Below, one piece after another: positions 16,771 to 24,454 of a stretch of DNA of 64,000 nt (its first letter is position 1; each line of letters opens with the position of its first letter). The stretch is from Roseiarcus sp963787135. Its GTDB lineage: Bacteria > Pseudomonadota > Alphaproteobacteria > Rhizobiales > Beijerinckiaceae. The notes beneath the pieces are model-generated. The model saw nothing but the letters and a program-made list of their open reading frames with translations. It did no database searches and was not told the origin of the DNA. The translations under genes were made by a program, and so were the position numbers. The stretch spans positions 186,001 through 250,000 of the forward strand of contig CAWBBW010000033.1 in assembly GCA_963787135.1 (NCBI GenBank), in the 5' to 3' direction.

Positions 16771-17169
16771 ATGCATAGGCTCATCAAGCACAAGCTCACA
16801 GGGATGCTCGCAGTGGCGGCGCTCGCTGCAGCAACCGTCGGCGGCGCCCCTCCGGCGTCCGCGGCCGTCTTCCACGGAGGCGGCGGCGGGTTTCACGGCG
16901 GGGGGTTTCACGGCGGGTTCGGCGGATTTCGGGGCGGCTTTGGAGGATACCGTGGCGGCTTCGGTCACGGCTTTGGCGGTGGTTTCGGCCACGGCTTCGT
17001 TGGCGGCTACGGCGGCCGCTTTAGGGGATACGCGCGCTACGGCGGCTACGGGTATGGAGCATACGCTCCCTACGGATACGCGGGATACGGCGGCTGGGGC
17101 GGATATCCAGGATATTACCCCTACTGCAATCCCTTGTTGTTCGCCATCAACCCGTTGATGTGCCTGTGA
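16771..17169 (+). CDS. secreted glycine/tyrosine-rich small protein
   Basis: A 132-residue protein with a clear signal peptide (a KHKLTGMLAVAALAAAT core ending in ASA near residue 31). The mature part is built almost entirely of short GGF, GGFHGG, GYGGY and similar repeats, ending PYCNPLLFAINPLMCL. ATG 16771 was chosen because GAGGAG lies six bases upstream; the ATG at 16765 is too close to that site. No enzyme family is recognised. Gly-rich secreted proteins of this type are common in Hyphomicrobiales and usually unassigned. The two Cys near the end could form a disulfide. It is flanked on both sides by transposases. Confidence 0.7.
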   Translation: MHRLIKHKLTGMLAVAALAAATVGGAPPASAAVFHGGGGGFHGGGFHGGFGGFRGGFGGYRGGFGHGFGGGFGHGFVGGYGGRFRGYARYGGYGYGAYAPYGYAGYGGWGGYPGYYPYCNPLLFAINPLMCL

Positions 17170-17475
17170 TTATCGGCATTGGCGCTTGGCCCGATCTGCG
17201 CGGCCGTCCTCTGCCGCGTGGAAGGGGACGCAGCTGCCCTGACTGAGGCAGCGTATCGGGATCGACCAGTCCGCAGGATCAAGGCGAGGCCTGCCGGCCA
17301 AGGATCTGCTCGGCCCTGCCTTGGCTCGGCGCGAACATCCGAGATCTTTCCGAGCAAATCGCCGCCTACAACGCGCCTAATACCAAAGGCCTCGCCCGCT
17401 AACTCATGGGGATTCCTCGGCCGGGATTCCCTCGGCGCGAAATTTCTGACTCTTTGGAGTTGGAGGATTCGCGCC

Positions 17476-17966
17476 ATGCCTGCAGCGGTGAAATTGCGAG
17501 AGGACTATTCGGCCGCGGAGCTGCGCGCTCTGGCCAAGCGCTCCAAGGATGTCAACCAGAGCCGGCGGCTTCTGTCGCTTGCGGCGGTTCGCGACGGAAT
17601 GGATCGCGGCGAGGCGGCCAAGATCGGCGGCATGGATCGCCAGACCTTGCGTGACTGGGTGCATCGGTTCAATGCCGCCGGGCCGGATGGGCTCTTCGAC
17701 AACTGGACGGATGGTCCGACGCCGCGCCTGTCGCCGGAACAACTGGATGAGTTGGCGAAGATCGTCGAGACGGGTCCTGACCGGAAAACCGACGGCGTCG
17801 TGCGATGGCGCCGGATTGACCTTAAGCGCGTCATCGCCGAGCGCTTCAACGTCGACTATCATCAACGCTACGTCGGCAAGCTTCTCAAGAAGCTCGGCTT
17901 TTCCCACATGAGCGCGCGGCCGCGCCACCCTGCCCAGGACGAGCGGATCGTCGAGACTTTTAAAAC
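17476..17966 (+). pseudogene. IS630-family transposase, N-terminal part
   Basis: ATG 17476 follows TGGAGG at a suitable distance. The segment encodes the paired helix-turn-helix DNA-binding region (SKDVNQSRRLLSLAAVRDG, GMDRQTLRDWVHRF) and the linker (YHQRYVGKLLKKLGFSHM, RPRHPAQDERIVETFK) of an IS630 transposase. The matching DDE domain resumes at 19325. The break is at a run of A residues, where the IS110 element entered. The frame continues into the inserted DNA for about 32 unrelated codons. Confidence 0.85.
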
Positions 17967-18226
17967 GTATGGCCCGCCCCGTCTGCAAGGGGGTTCTTCG
18001 AGATCGGCTGCTGTTCAGTCTGCGTCAACGTATCCGGCCTCGAGGAGCTTACTCCGGCCATGATGGAGATACGCACGCTCCGGTCCTCATAAAACTCCCG
18101 GCGTCAGATCGCGCCGTTTTTTAAACCAGGCTTCCAGAGCGCCGTTCGACTGTCAGGCCATCTCGTCGTTACCCTCTCGCAAACACCTGTTGGCCGTTGG
18201 ACGCCTTGCGTCCGATAGCCCGAACT
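17967..18226 (-). ncRNA. candidate guide (bridge/seeker) RNA region of the IS110-family element
   Basis: This is 260 bp of non-coding DNA between the recombinase stop and the element end. IS110/IS1111 elements are known to encode a structured guide RNA in their longer non-coding end. This placement is the only support here; I have not resolved a fold or the target-pairing loops. A short GC-rich stretch followed by TTTTTTAA at 18113-18124 is visible. Confidence 0.35.
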
Positions 18227-19261
18227 CTAGGCCGCCCCCGGCATTCCTGTGGCGGCGAACCGTTCTCCGCGCCGGAGCACCGCCCAGGCAATCCTCGCCA
18301 GCTTGTTGGCGAAGGCGACGACCGCGACATTGTGATGAGCCCTACTCATCAGCGCCTTTGCCCAACGGCCGAGCGGGGTGTCGCGCTCGGCCACGTAGGG
18401 CAAGGCGGCGCGCGCTCCGTGGATCAGCTGCTTACGCAGGTATTTGTTGCCGCGCTTGCTGATCCCAAGCAGCTTCGGCTTGCCGCCGGTCGTGAATTGA
18501 CGGGGAACCAGGCCGAGCCACGCGGCGAGATCGCGGCCGCGCTCGAAGCTCTCGGCCTGGCCGACGGCGGCGACAAGGGCGGATGCGACGATCGCGCCGA
18601 CACCTGGGATTGTCGTCAGCCGCCGAGCCTCTTCGTTCTCCTTCACCCAGCGGACGAACTCGGCATCGAAGGCAGAGATCCGCCGGTCGAGCTCCGCCCA
18701 TTGCGCGCGCGCGTCGGCGACGAGCACGATCATCCGCGGGCTCAATCCTGCTCCGCCCTGCTCGTCCATCAGTACGCTCAGGAACTGCTCGAGCTTCCGC
18801 TTGCCCTGCGGCGCGACCATTCCTCGCTCCAGCAGAATGGCGCGCAACTGATTGATCAGGGCCGTCCGCTCCCCGACCAACCGGTCTCGCGATCGATGAA
18901 GCGTCTGCATGTCAAGCTGGTCCTGGCTCTTCAGTTCGACAAAGCGCATCGTCGGCCGGGTCACCGCCTCCGCGATCCCCTCGGCGTCGCGATCGTCATT
19001 CTTCTGCGCCTTGATGTAGGGCCGGACATATTCGGGCGACATCAGCCGGACATCGTGGCCGTGGGCGGCGAACACGCGGCCGAGATGATGAGCCCCGCAG
19101 CAGGCCTCCATCCCGACAACGCACGGAGGAAGCTTCTCCGCCAGAGCAACCAGCGTCTCCCGCCTTACCTTGCGACGCATCACAACCGCGCCGGACGCAT
19201 CCAGCCCAACCACGCTGCAGACGTTCTTGCCGAGGTCGACGCCAAGCACAGAGATATCCAT
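18227..19261 (-). CDS. IS110-family transposase/recombinase
   Basis: A 344-residue recombinase. The N-terminal RuvC-like DEDD domain shows GVDLGKN (Asp), VGMEACCGAHH (Glu) and KNDDRDAEGIAEAV (two Asp). The C-terminal transposase_20 domain shows LTTIPGVGAIVASALVAAVG and AWLGLVPRQFTTGGK, with the conserved Ser in GISKRGNKYLRK. It appears complete. The start ATG 19261 follows AGGAGGAGG by a few bases; a longer frame to 19324 enters the target DNA. This protein would use a guide RNA to choose targets, and it has landed inside the IS630 transposase gene. Confidence 0.92.
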   Translation of the reverse strand: MDISVLGVDLGKNVCSVVGLDASGAVVMRRKVRRETLVALAEKLPPCVVGMEACCGAHHLGRVFAAHGHDVRLMSPEYVRPYIKAQKNDDRDAEGIAEAVTRPTMRFVELKSQDQLDMQTLHRSRDRLVGERTALINQLRAILLERGMVAPQGKRKLEQFLSVLMDEQGGAGLSPRMIVLVADARAQWAELDRRISAFDAEFVRWVKENEEARRLTTIPGVGAIVASALVAAVGQAESFERGRDLAAWLGLVPRQFTTGGKPKLLGISKRGNKYLRKQLIHGARAALPYVAERDTPLGRWAKALMSRAHHNVAVVAFANKLARIAWAVLRRGERFAATGMPGAA

Positions 19262-19324
19262 CCCTTCCTCCTCCTGATTCGCCGGCGAGCCTACGACGCC
19301 GGAAGGAGGGGCGGGCCATTCCAT

Positions 19325-19905
19325 AAAACTTGCCGCACGCGCTGAGCGCGCATCTCGATGGCCTGCCGCCGACGACGCCGATCGAAATCTGGTTCCAGGA
19401 TGAAGCCCGCATCGGCCAGAAGAACGGCCTCGTGCGTCAATGGGCCAGGCGCGGAACGCGGCCGCGCCAACCTGCCGATCAGCGTTACGAAAGCGCCTAT
19501 CTCTTCGGCGCCATTTGTCCCGCCCGAGGCGTCGGGGCCGCGCTTGCGCTGCCCTTCGCCGACACCGAGGCCATGCAACTCCATCTCGAGGAAATCTCCG
19601 CCCATGTCGCCGAGGGCGCCCACGCCGTGCTGCTGCTCGACCGCGCCGGATGGCACACCACCGCCAAGCTCGACATGCCCAGCAACATCACACCGATCTT
19701 CCCTCCCTCCCGCGCGCCGGAACTGAACCCGGTCGAGAACATCTGGCAGTTCTTACGAGGCAATTGGCTTTCAAACCTCGTCTTCGAAACCTACGACGAC
19801 ATCATCGACGCCGCCTGCGACGCCTGGCGAAAACTCATCGCCCAGCCAGAAACAATCACCTCAATCGGCATGCGCGAATGGGCCCATATCGGTCAGACCC
19901 CGTGA
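19325..19905 (+). pseudogene. IS630-family transposase, C-terminal DDE part
   Basis: This is the DDE domain of the interrupted transposase: IEIWFQDEARIGQKNGLV (first Asp), AVLLLDRAGWHTT (second Asp) and RAPELNPVENIWQFLR (final Glu). It ends GMREWAHIGQTP. In frame with the upstream half, the expected joint is ETFK-N-LPHALSAHLD. With the A counts present, one base is ambiguous, so the original gene may also have used frameshifting at the A run, as some IS630 elements do. Confidence 0.85.
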
Positions 19906-20013
19906 CTCTTGGTATAATCCTTTGAAAACATCGCCGCGTCTCCAAAAGTGCGGCGCGGGCAACGGACGCCTATCAGTTGGACGGGCTTTCGACCGCGTCA
20001 ACAGCACCCTCGA

Positions 20014-21402
20014 TCAATGCAGCCCAGAGAGGATGCCGGCGAAGTCGCGCCCGCGTGCGTTGGCGAGGCTGGCGTGGCACGCCATGCAACTTGACGGCGC
20101 ATCCTGCAAATAGGTCTCCATCGTCGTATTGGCGAGGTTTTCCTTGTTTTCGCGGGACGGGTCGTCCGATTGATAGGGCTCGCGCGGGACGCCCGGGCTC
20201 AGCGTCAGGCCGGGAAAATACGTTCCATCATTCTGCGGCCCGCGCGGAATGATGACCGTGGGCCACTGGCTGGCGACGAGCATGTAATGCTCCCAAACCG
20301 TTCCCTTGATTCCTGGCAGAGTCCAGTAGGCGCGGTTCATCGCCATGGTCGAGGGGTGAACGGGATGGCGGCGGGTGACCTGCATCGGCGCCGGATCGAC
20401 TTGAGGCGGGTTGCTGGCGCTGACCGGCAGGCTCTCGGGCGAGCCGAGCAGCGGCAGCTTCCGGTCCGGCTCGAAGGGGTCATAGTAGGAATAGGGCGCC
20501 CCTGCCTCGCGGGCGTCAGGTTCGCGCGCCTCTCCCTCGCCGGCAGGCGGCACGTTGTCGACGTGCTCGAACGTGCTCCACAGCCATTGCGGCCGGTAGC
20601 GCGTCTTGATCATGATGTGGAAGCCGACGAGCCCGATATCGCTCTTCGAGCAGAGGGCGCGTCCCGCCACGAGGCTCTTGGCGACATCGACGACTTCGGC
20701 GTCCTTGACGATGTAGTAGCGCGACCGGATGGCCGGCGTGTCCGCCTCGGTCATCAGGCGCCACGACGCCTTGATTGCAATCGAGCCTATGGGCAGGTCG
20801 GCCGGATGGTCCTCGTTCGGAAGGTTCTTCGACTCGCTCCAGCCCGTGGCGGCGATCGCGTCATATTCGGCCCGATTGATCCGGATCTCGTAGCGCGTAT
20901 AGGTCCGGTTCTGCGCCACAAGCGGATTCAGGGGTTCGCCCAGGCTAAAGCCGGGCTGGTTGAAGTCGGCATAGGGAACGAACGACGCGAGCGTCTTGAC
21001 GCGATTTTCGACCTCGGCGCCGCAGGGGTTCAAGCCCTCGTAGCTCGCCCAGGGTGAGGGCGCAGCAGGTTTGCCGTCTTGCCCGACCTCGAACAGTTCG
21101 TAACGGGACTTGAACGTCTCCCACACCCTCGGTCCGGAGTCGCCGAGCATCCTCTCGCGGTCGGGCTCCCCACGATGATCGGCCTCCGTTCGCGAAGGCC
21201 AATTGAGCGCAACGAACGCCCGCCAGGCGAAATTGTCGAACGCCGGGAACGGATCGACTTTGGTCGATGGAACGTCGTCGATCCGATCGGGCGAAACGAG
21301 CGGCGCGATATCTTCGGCTGCTGCGAGATGCGGGACCGCAATTCCGGCCGCGGCGAAGATAATCGCTAAAGCCAGCAGGCGCAATGTCGGCTGCCGCCGC
21401 AA
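20014..21402 (-). CDS. exported protein with a C-terminal c-type heme motif
   Basis: About 462 residues. It has a signal peptide (LRLLALAIIFAAAGIAVPHL then AAAED), and the mature part begins with DNFAWRAFVALNWPS. A single heme site SSCMACHASLA lies near the very C-terminus. The rest has no domain I recognise, though conserved-looking blocks such as GSIAIKASWR and GLVGFHIMIKTRYRPQWLWSTFEH are present. The start is uncertain: TTG 21402 or TTG 21384 gives a proper signal peptide, while the longer open frame overlaps unrelated upstream DNA. It is the last gene of the redox cluster and probably a periplasmic electron carrier or a heme-bearing oxidoreductase. Confidence 0.75.
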   Translation of the reverse strand: MRRQPTLRLLALAIIFAAAGIAVPHLAAAEDIAPLVSPDRIDDVPSTKVDPFPAFDNFAWRAFVALNWPSRTEADHRGEPDRERMLGDSGPRVWETFKSRYELFEVGQDGKPAAPSPWASYEGLNPCGAEVENRVKTLASFVPYADFNQPGFSLGEPLNPLVAQNRTYTRYEIRINRAEYDAIAATGWSESKNLPNEDHPADLPIGSIAIKASWRLMTEADTPAIRSRYYIVKDAEVVDVAKSLVAGRALCSKSDIGLVGFHIMIKTRYRPQWLWSTFEHVDNVPPAGEGEAREPDAREAGAPYSYYDPFEPDRKLPLLGSPESLPVSASNPPQVDPAPMQVTRRHPVHPSTMAMNRAYWTLPGIKGTVWEHYMLVASQWPTVIIPRGPQNDGTYFPGLTLSPGVPREPYQSDDPSRENKENLANTTMETYLQDAPSSCMACHASLANARGRDFAGILSGLH

Positions 21403-21574
21403 AATCTGACCACACCCCGCAGAGGTTGCTCTGCATTTCCTCCGGCCCACCGTCGGCCTCGCCGCTTGAACTGGCAAGAAAACTCGGCCGATTTTCGCCG
21501 CCGAACTCGGGATCGGTGGCGCTTGCGCTTCATCACGACAACGGCGATAGGGCCACGGCGGCCTGCGGACGCCC

Positions 21575-22066
21575 TCATCTGCGGACGACAGGCCCGCGGA
21601 TTTCGCCGCCCGGAATCTTTGTCGAGTGAAGGTTGAAGTAATAGCGTCCGTCCTTGAGGTCCTGGGCTTGGGTGGCGTCGATCTTGGCCTCACCGTGGAA
21701 TGGGCTCGCGAGATTGCCGGGTGTTCCGACCTGGATCGGAGCATTCTCCTCCGGCGTCAGTCCCAGATAGGATACCGGGCCGTGGAAATGGGCGCCGATC
21801 GGCGCGCCGGACAAGCCGGAATAGGTAACCGTCCAATCGAGGGTGTTGGTGTCGGTGTCGAAGGTTCCAACCATCAGGCCTTTGGCGGGGCTGTCGTTCG
21901 GTGGCACCTCGCCGCCGCCAGTCAAATTGGCCTGGATTGGGATCTTCAGAGCGAAAGCGGACGAACCGGCCGCAATCAATGCAACGCAGGCCAGCGCCAC
22001 AAGACCTAGGCATTTGCTAGTGCTGCCCACGCAGCGCGCGTTGTAGCAGCGGGCCTTGGCTGACAT
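21575..22066 (-). CDS. CHRD-domain exported protein
   Basis: A 163-residue protein with a signal peptide (LGLVALACVALIAAGSSAFA) and one CHRD domain: QANLTGGGEVPPNDSPAKG, LDWTVTYSGLSGAPIGAHFHG and YYFNLHSTKIPGGEIRG. CHRD domains occur in extracytoplasmic bacterial proteins, and their biochemical role is largely unknown. The start at 22066 follows GGGGAGAG. It lies 50 bp downstream of the Cyc2-like gene, in the same orientation, so it is probably co-transcribed with the cytochromes. Confidence 0.88.
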   Translation of the reverse strand: MSAKARCYNARCVGSTSKCLGLVALACVALIAAGSSAFALKIPIQANLTGGGEVPPNDSPAKGLMVGTFDTDTNTLDWTVTYSGLSGAPIGAHFHGPVSYLGLTPEENAPIQVGTPGNLASPFHGEAKIDATQAQDLKDGRYYFNLHSTKIPGGEIRGPVVRR

Positions 22067-22116
22067 ATTCTCTCCCCGATCAACGTTCTCGAACGCCGCT
22101 TCCGTTCCCTCAGCCT

Positions 22117-23580
22117 TCAGAACGCCACCCACGCATAGGCGAAGACCGAATTGTTGCCCGCCGCGTTATGCGTGCCGCCCAGATAAGACCCGTCGAAATT
22201 GTTCGAGCCGCCGTAGAGATGCAGATACTCGGTGAACTGAATGCCGATGCGCGCATTCCAGGTGGTGTAGCCGTAGGGACCCGGGGCGCCATGGGCAAAC
22301 GGAATGTAAGCGAGGTCGAGGATCAGGCCGTCGCCGTTCGGACTGCTGTTATAGCTGTTGTTGAACTCGCCGATGGCGGCGGGCGTGCAAAGCACGTTGT
22401 TACCGGAACCGTAAAGATTGCAGTCGTTCGAGCCGCTGATATTGAAATAGCCGAAGCCGAGGCTGTAGGTGTGGTCCCACACGAACGACGCGTTGGCTTT
22501 GAAGCTGTTGAGGTGATTGTCGATATTCGACGAGCCGCCAAGCCCGTAGGTGGCGTTCAACTGCTGCCATTCCATGATGTCGGTGAGCTTCACCGTCACG
22601 CTGTATTGATCGCCGTCGTACTGGTATTGCGAGTCGAAGCCCACATCCAGATAATTGTCGGTTCCAAACCCGTATTGCCGTCCGGGCACAACCTGACCGT
22701 ACATGCCAAAGGTGCCAACCATAAGATAGTGCTGACCCCAGTGGGGCTCGAGCGCGAGCCGCCAATAGGGCGCGACGTTGCTCACCGCGTCGGTTGTCGA
22801 ATTGCCGTCGTTGAAGGCCTGAAGGACGGGAACTGGAAATCCTTTATACGCCGTGAAATCAGCGTACAGCATGTCGTTCCAGAACAGATAGGCCCCGGCG
22901 CCGCCGACGATCTGCCCATATCCGTTTTCAATATGAGTCAGCGGTGGTCCGAAGGCTGGCGCGATCGTCGAGGAGATTTGCGGCCAGCCGAACGATGGCG
23001 TCGTATTCCACGGATCTTCCACCGTGGGCGTGTTGTTGGCGTCAATGCCCCAGATCGTGTCCTGACCGAACAGCTTGAACGTGTCGGCGTAACGAATGTC
23101 GGACGCGTCGAGGGCGACCGTTCCGTCCACCGGGTTGCCCGTGATTTGGATGAACGAACCCAGATTGCCGTAGAGCCTGCCCGCGACGAAGCCGGACACC
23201 TGTTGCCAAACGAGATTGTCGTTCGTGTGCAGGCCTGCAGGCTGAGATCCCTCATCGAAAGGCGAATTCGTGTGCGTGAAGCCGGCCATGAACATCGCCG
23301 CGACCGGCGGGCCCGTCCAGTCGCCGCTTTGCATTGTATAGCCGCCGATCTTGAAGCGGCGCCCGAAGGGCGTCAGTTCGGGATAGGCGGTGTGGCACGC
23401 CGCGCAGGGCTGGCCGGTCTGGCGGGCGTAGCTCGGCAACGCTTCGGCTGGCCCGGCGCTGGCGGCGAGAAACGCCACCGCTCCAGCGAGGACCGCGGTA
23501 AGCGCAAGCGCGAAAGCGGCGAGTTTCGCCTTAATTGCGACAAGCGCAACCGCGCCTGACCGGATCGCCCCACTACCCAT
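22117..23580 (-). CDS. Cyc2-like fused c-type cytochrome/outer-membrane beta-barrel
   Basis: A 487-residue protein with a long signal peptide (to about residue 48). One heme-binding site follows at once (YARQTGQPCAACHTAYPEL, then FGRRFKIGGYTM, residues 51-84). The remaining 400 residues are rich in Tyr, Trp, Asn and Gly with alternating beta-strand patterns, ending in a terminal Phe (FAYAWVAF) as outer-membrane barrels do. This order (signal, CxxCH, FGR-x-FK-x-x-GY, porin-like barrel) is that of Cyc2, the iron-oxidising fused cytochrome-porin. The match is from memory of the family, and related proteins exist in organisms not known to oxidise iron. The start follows AGGGAG. Confidence 0.75.
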   Translation of the reverse strand: MGSGAIRSGAVALVAIKAKLAAFALALTAVLAGAVAFLAASAGPAEALPSYARQTGQPCAACHTAYPELTPFGRRFKIGGYTMQSGDWTGPPVAAMFMAGFTHTNSPFDEGSQPAGLHTNDNLVWQQVSGFVAGRLYGNLGSFIQITGNPVDGTVALDASDIRYADTFKLFGQDTIWGIDANNTPTVEDPWNTTPSFGWPQISSTIAPAFGPPLTHIENGYGQIVGGAGAYLFWNDMLYADFTAYKGFPVPVLQAFNDGNSTTDAVSNVAPYWRLALEPHWGQHYLMVGTFGMYGQVVPGRQYGFGTDNYLDVGFDSQYQYDGDQYSVTVKLTDIMEWQQLNATYGLGGSSNIDNHLNSFKANASFVWDHTYSLGFGYFNISGSNDCNLYGSGNNVLCTPAAIGEFNNSYNSSPNGDGLILDLAYIPFAHGAPGPYGYTTWNARIGIQFTEYLHLYGGSNNFDGSYLGGTHNAAGNNSVFAYAWVAF

Positions 23581-23730
23581 TCGCGCTCTCCCTGGGTGGT
23601 GTCCCAGTTTTTTTCAAATCCGCGCCGTCCGACGCCAGCCAGCCGGTGCGTCCGAATCCGGACAATAACGCGCAGATGAACGTATCTGGAAATCAGATTG
23701 TCAAGTTTGCACCTGTTCTCAGCCGGATTG

Positions 23731-23997
23731 TCAGGCCGCCTTCTTCACCCAGAGCGCGCACCACCCGGTCGCCGCAATGTCGCCGTCGACGCTCTTGCAC
23801 GAGTTCGGCGCGACGAAGAGGTTGCAGCCGCTGCACTGTTTGCCGTCCTTCGGCGTCGCCTGGTAGCGCACCGCAGACTGCGACATCTTGGCCGCCTTGG
23901 CGCCGGTGGCGCCCAACGCCAGCAGCGGGACCGCGCCCGTCGCGGCGATCAGGACCGTACGGCGGCTCATGGACGAGGACGGATCAAATTTGCTCAT
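23731..23997 (-). CDS. high-potential iron-sulfur protein (HiPIP)
   Basis: An 88-residue protein with a Tat-type signal (SRRTVLIAATGAVPLLALGA) and the four cluster cysteines in the HiPIP pattern: CSGC, SCK and GWCALW. HiPIPs are periplasmic [4Fe-4S] one-electron carriers exported folded by Tat. The start at 23997 follows an AGGAGA site; the longer frame to 24069 is not needed. It lies about 150 bp upstream of the Cyc2-like gene on the same strand. A HiPIP (Iro) is also a proposed partner in acidophilic iron oxidisers, so the two may form one electron-transfer route. Confidence 0.9.
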   Translation of the reverse strand: MSKFDPSSSMSRRTVLIAATGAVPLLALGATGAKAAKMSQSAVRYQATPKDGKQCSGCNLFVAPNSCKSVDGDIAATGWCALWVKKAA

Positions 23998-24311
23998 TTT
24001 GGCTTCTCCTGGACTTTCACCTGACGAGGGCGTTGGTCGGCGTTTTGTCCCTCGCACGTCGCTCAACATCGGCGGGAGCGTTCGACCGTCCGTTCCGGAT
24101 CGATGCGCCGCTTCAAGCCGTCCGGATCACACTGCGCTCCGATTTGATTGTGATCAATCCGGACCAGGGCGCGACCAATCATCGCATGATGTCTCGCCGC
24201 CAGGTCGCTCTCGGAGGTCGAAGCCCGCCTGGAACTCCGCAGCCCTCGCCCTCCGCGTCCGATCGGCGGCGAAGACAACTACGCCAGCTCGGCCTGTTCG
24301 GCGCCCATCGT

Positions 24312-24343
24312 TTGAATCGTTTCTAAATTGAATCGTTTCCAAA
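24312..24343. promoter_or_regulatory. tandem 16-bp repeat, candidate operator
   Basis: TTGAATCGTTTCTAAA is followed immediately by TTGAATCGTTTCCAAA, differing at one base. The TTTCTAAA part resembles half of the Irr-type iron control element of Hyphomicrobiales, but the other half is imperfect. It lies 110-140 bp upstream of the iron importer start. Confidence 0.45.
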
Positions 24344-24352
24344 GTGGATCTG

Positions 24353-24397
24353 CGGTGATTGTCCCTTCGGCGGCCGCTTGGTATCGGACAATCACCG
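24353..24397. promoter_or_regulatory. 12-bp perfect inverted repeat upstream of the iron importer
   Basis: CGGTGATTGTCC at 24353-24364 and its exact complement GGACAATCACCG at 24386-24397 surround a 21-base loop. It could be a dyad operator or a leader-RNA stem. No terminator-like T run follows. Confidence 0.5.
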
Positions 24398-24454
24398 TAA
24401 TCCTCGACGCTCGGGCAGCTGCGTCCCGACGAGGACTTGCTGAAAGGGCATCGA

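Larger units (their letters stand above)
17966..19325 (-). mobile_element. IS110-family element inserted in the IS630 transposase gene
   Basis: The segment between the two transposase halves starts within TTTTAAAAC (17958-17966) and ends at an AAAAC copy (19325-19329). It holds one recombinase gene (18227-19261, minus strand). About 60 bp of non-coding DNA lie upstream of that gene and about 260 bp downstream. The long downstream non-coding end is the layout described for IS1111-type members. The exact junctions cannot be fixed by more than a few bases because of the A runs. Confidence 0.75.
17381..19914 (+). mobile_element. IS630-family element interrupted by an IS110-family element
   Basis: The left end reads TACCAAAGG at 17381 and the right end CTTGGTA near 19908-19914, giving an inverted TACCAA/TTGGTA terminus with TA at the edges, as IS630/Tc1-like elements insert at TA. 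Between them are the two halves of an IS630 transposase (17476-17966 and 19325-19905). A complete IS110-type element separates them. The exact ends are inferred from the short inverted repeat only. Confidence 0.65.
23998..24454. other. divergent intergenic region between HiPIP and the iron importer genes
   Basis: This is 457 bp with no convincing gene. It contains a 16-bp tandem repeat (24312-24343), a 12-bp perfect inverted repeat (24353-24397) and a second possible hairpin (CCTCG near 24403 with CGAGG near 24430), all on the importer side. These are the likely control elements of the importer operon and perhaps of the redox cluster. Confidence 0.6.

Noticed and set aside
21403..21744. N-terminal extension of the C-terminal-heme protein to 576 residues
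   Set aside because: The added 114 residues are Arg/Pro-rich without structure and place the clear signal peptide in the middle of the protein.
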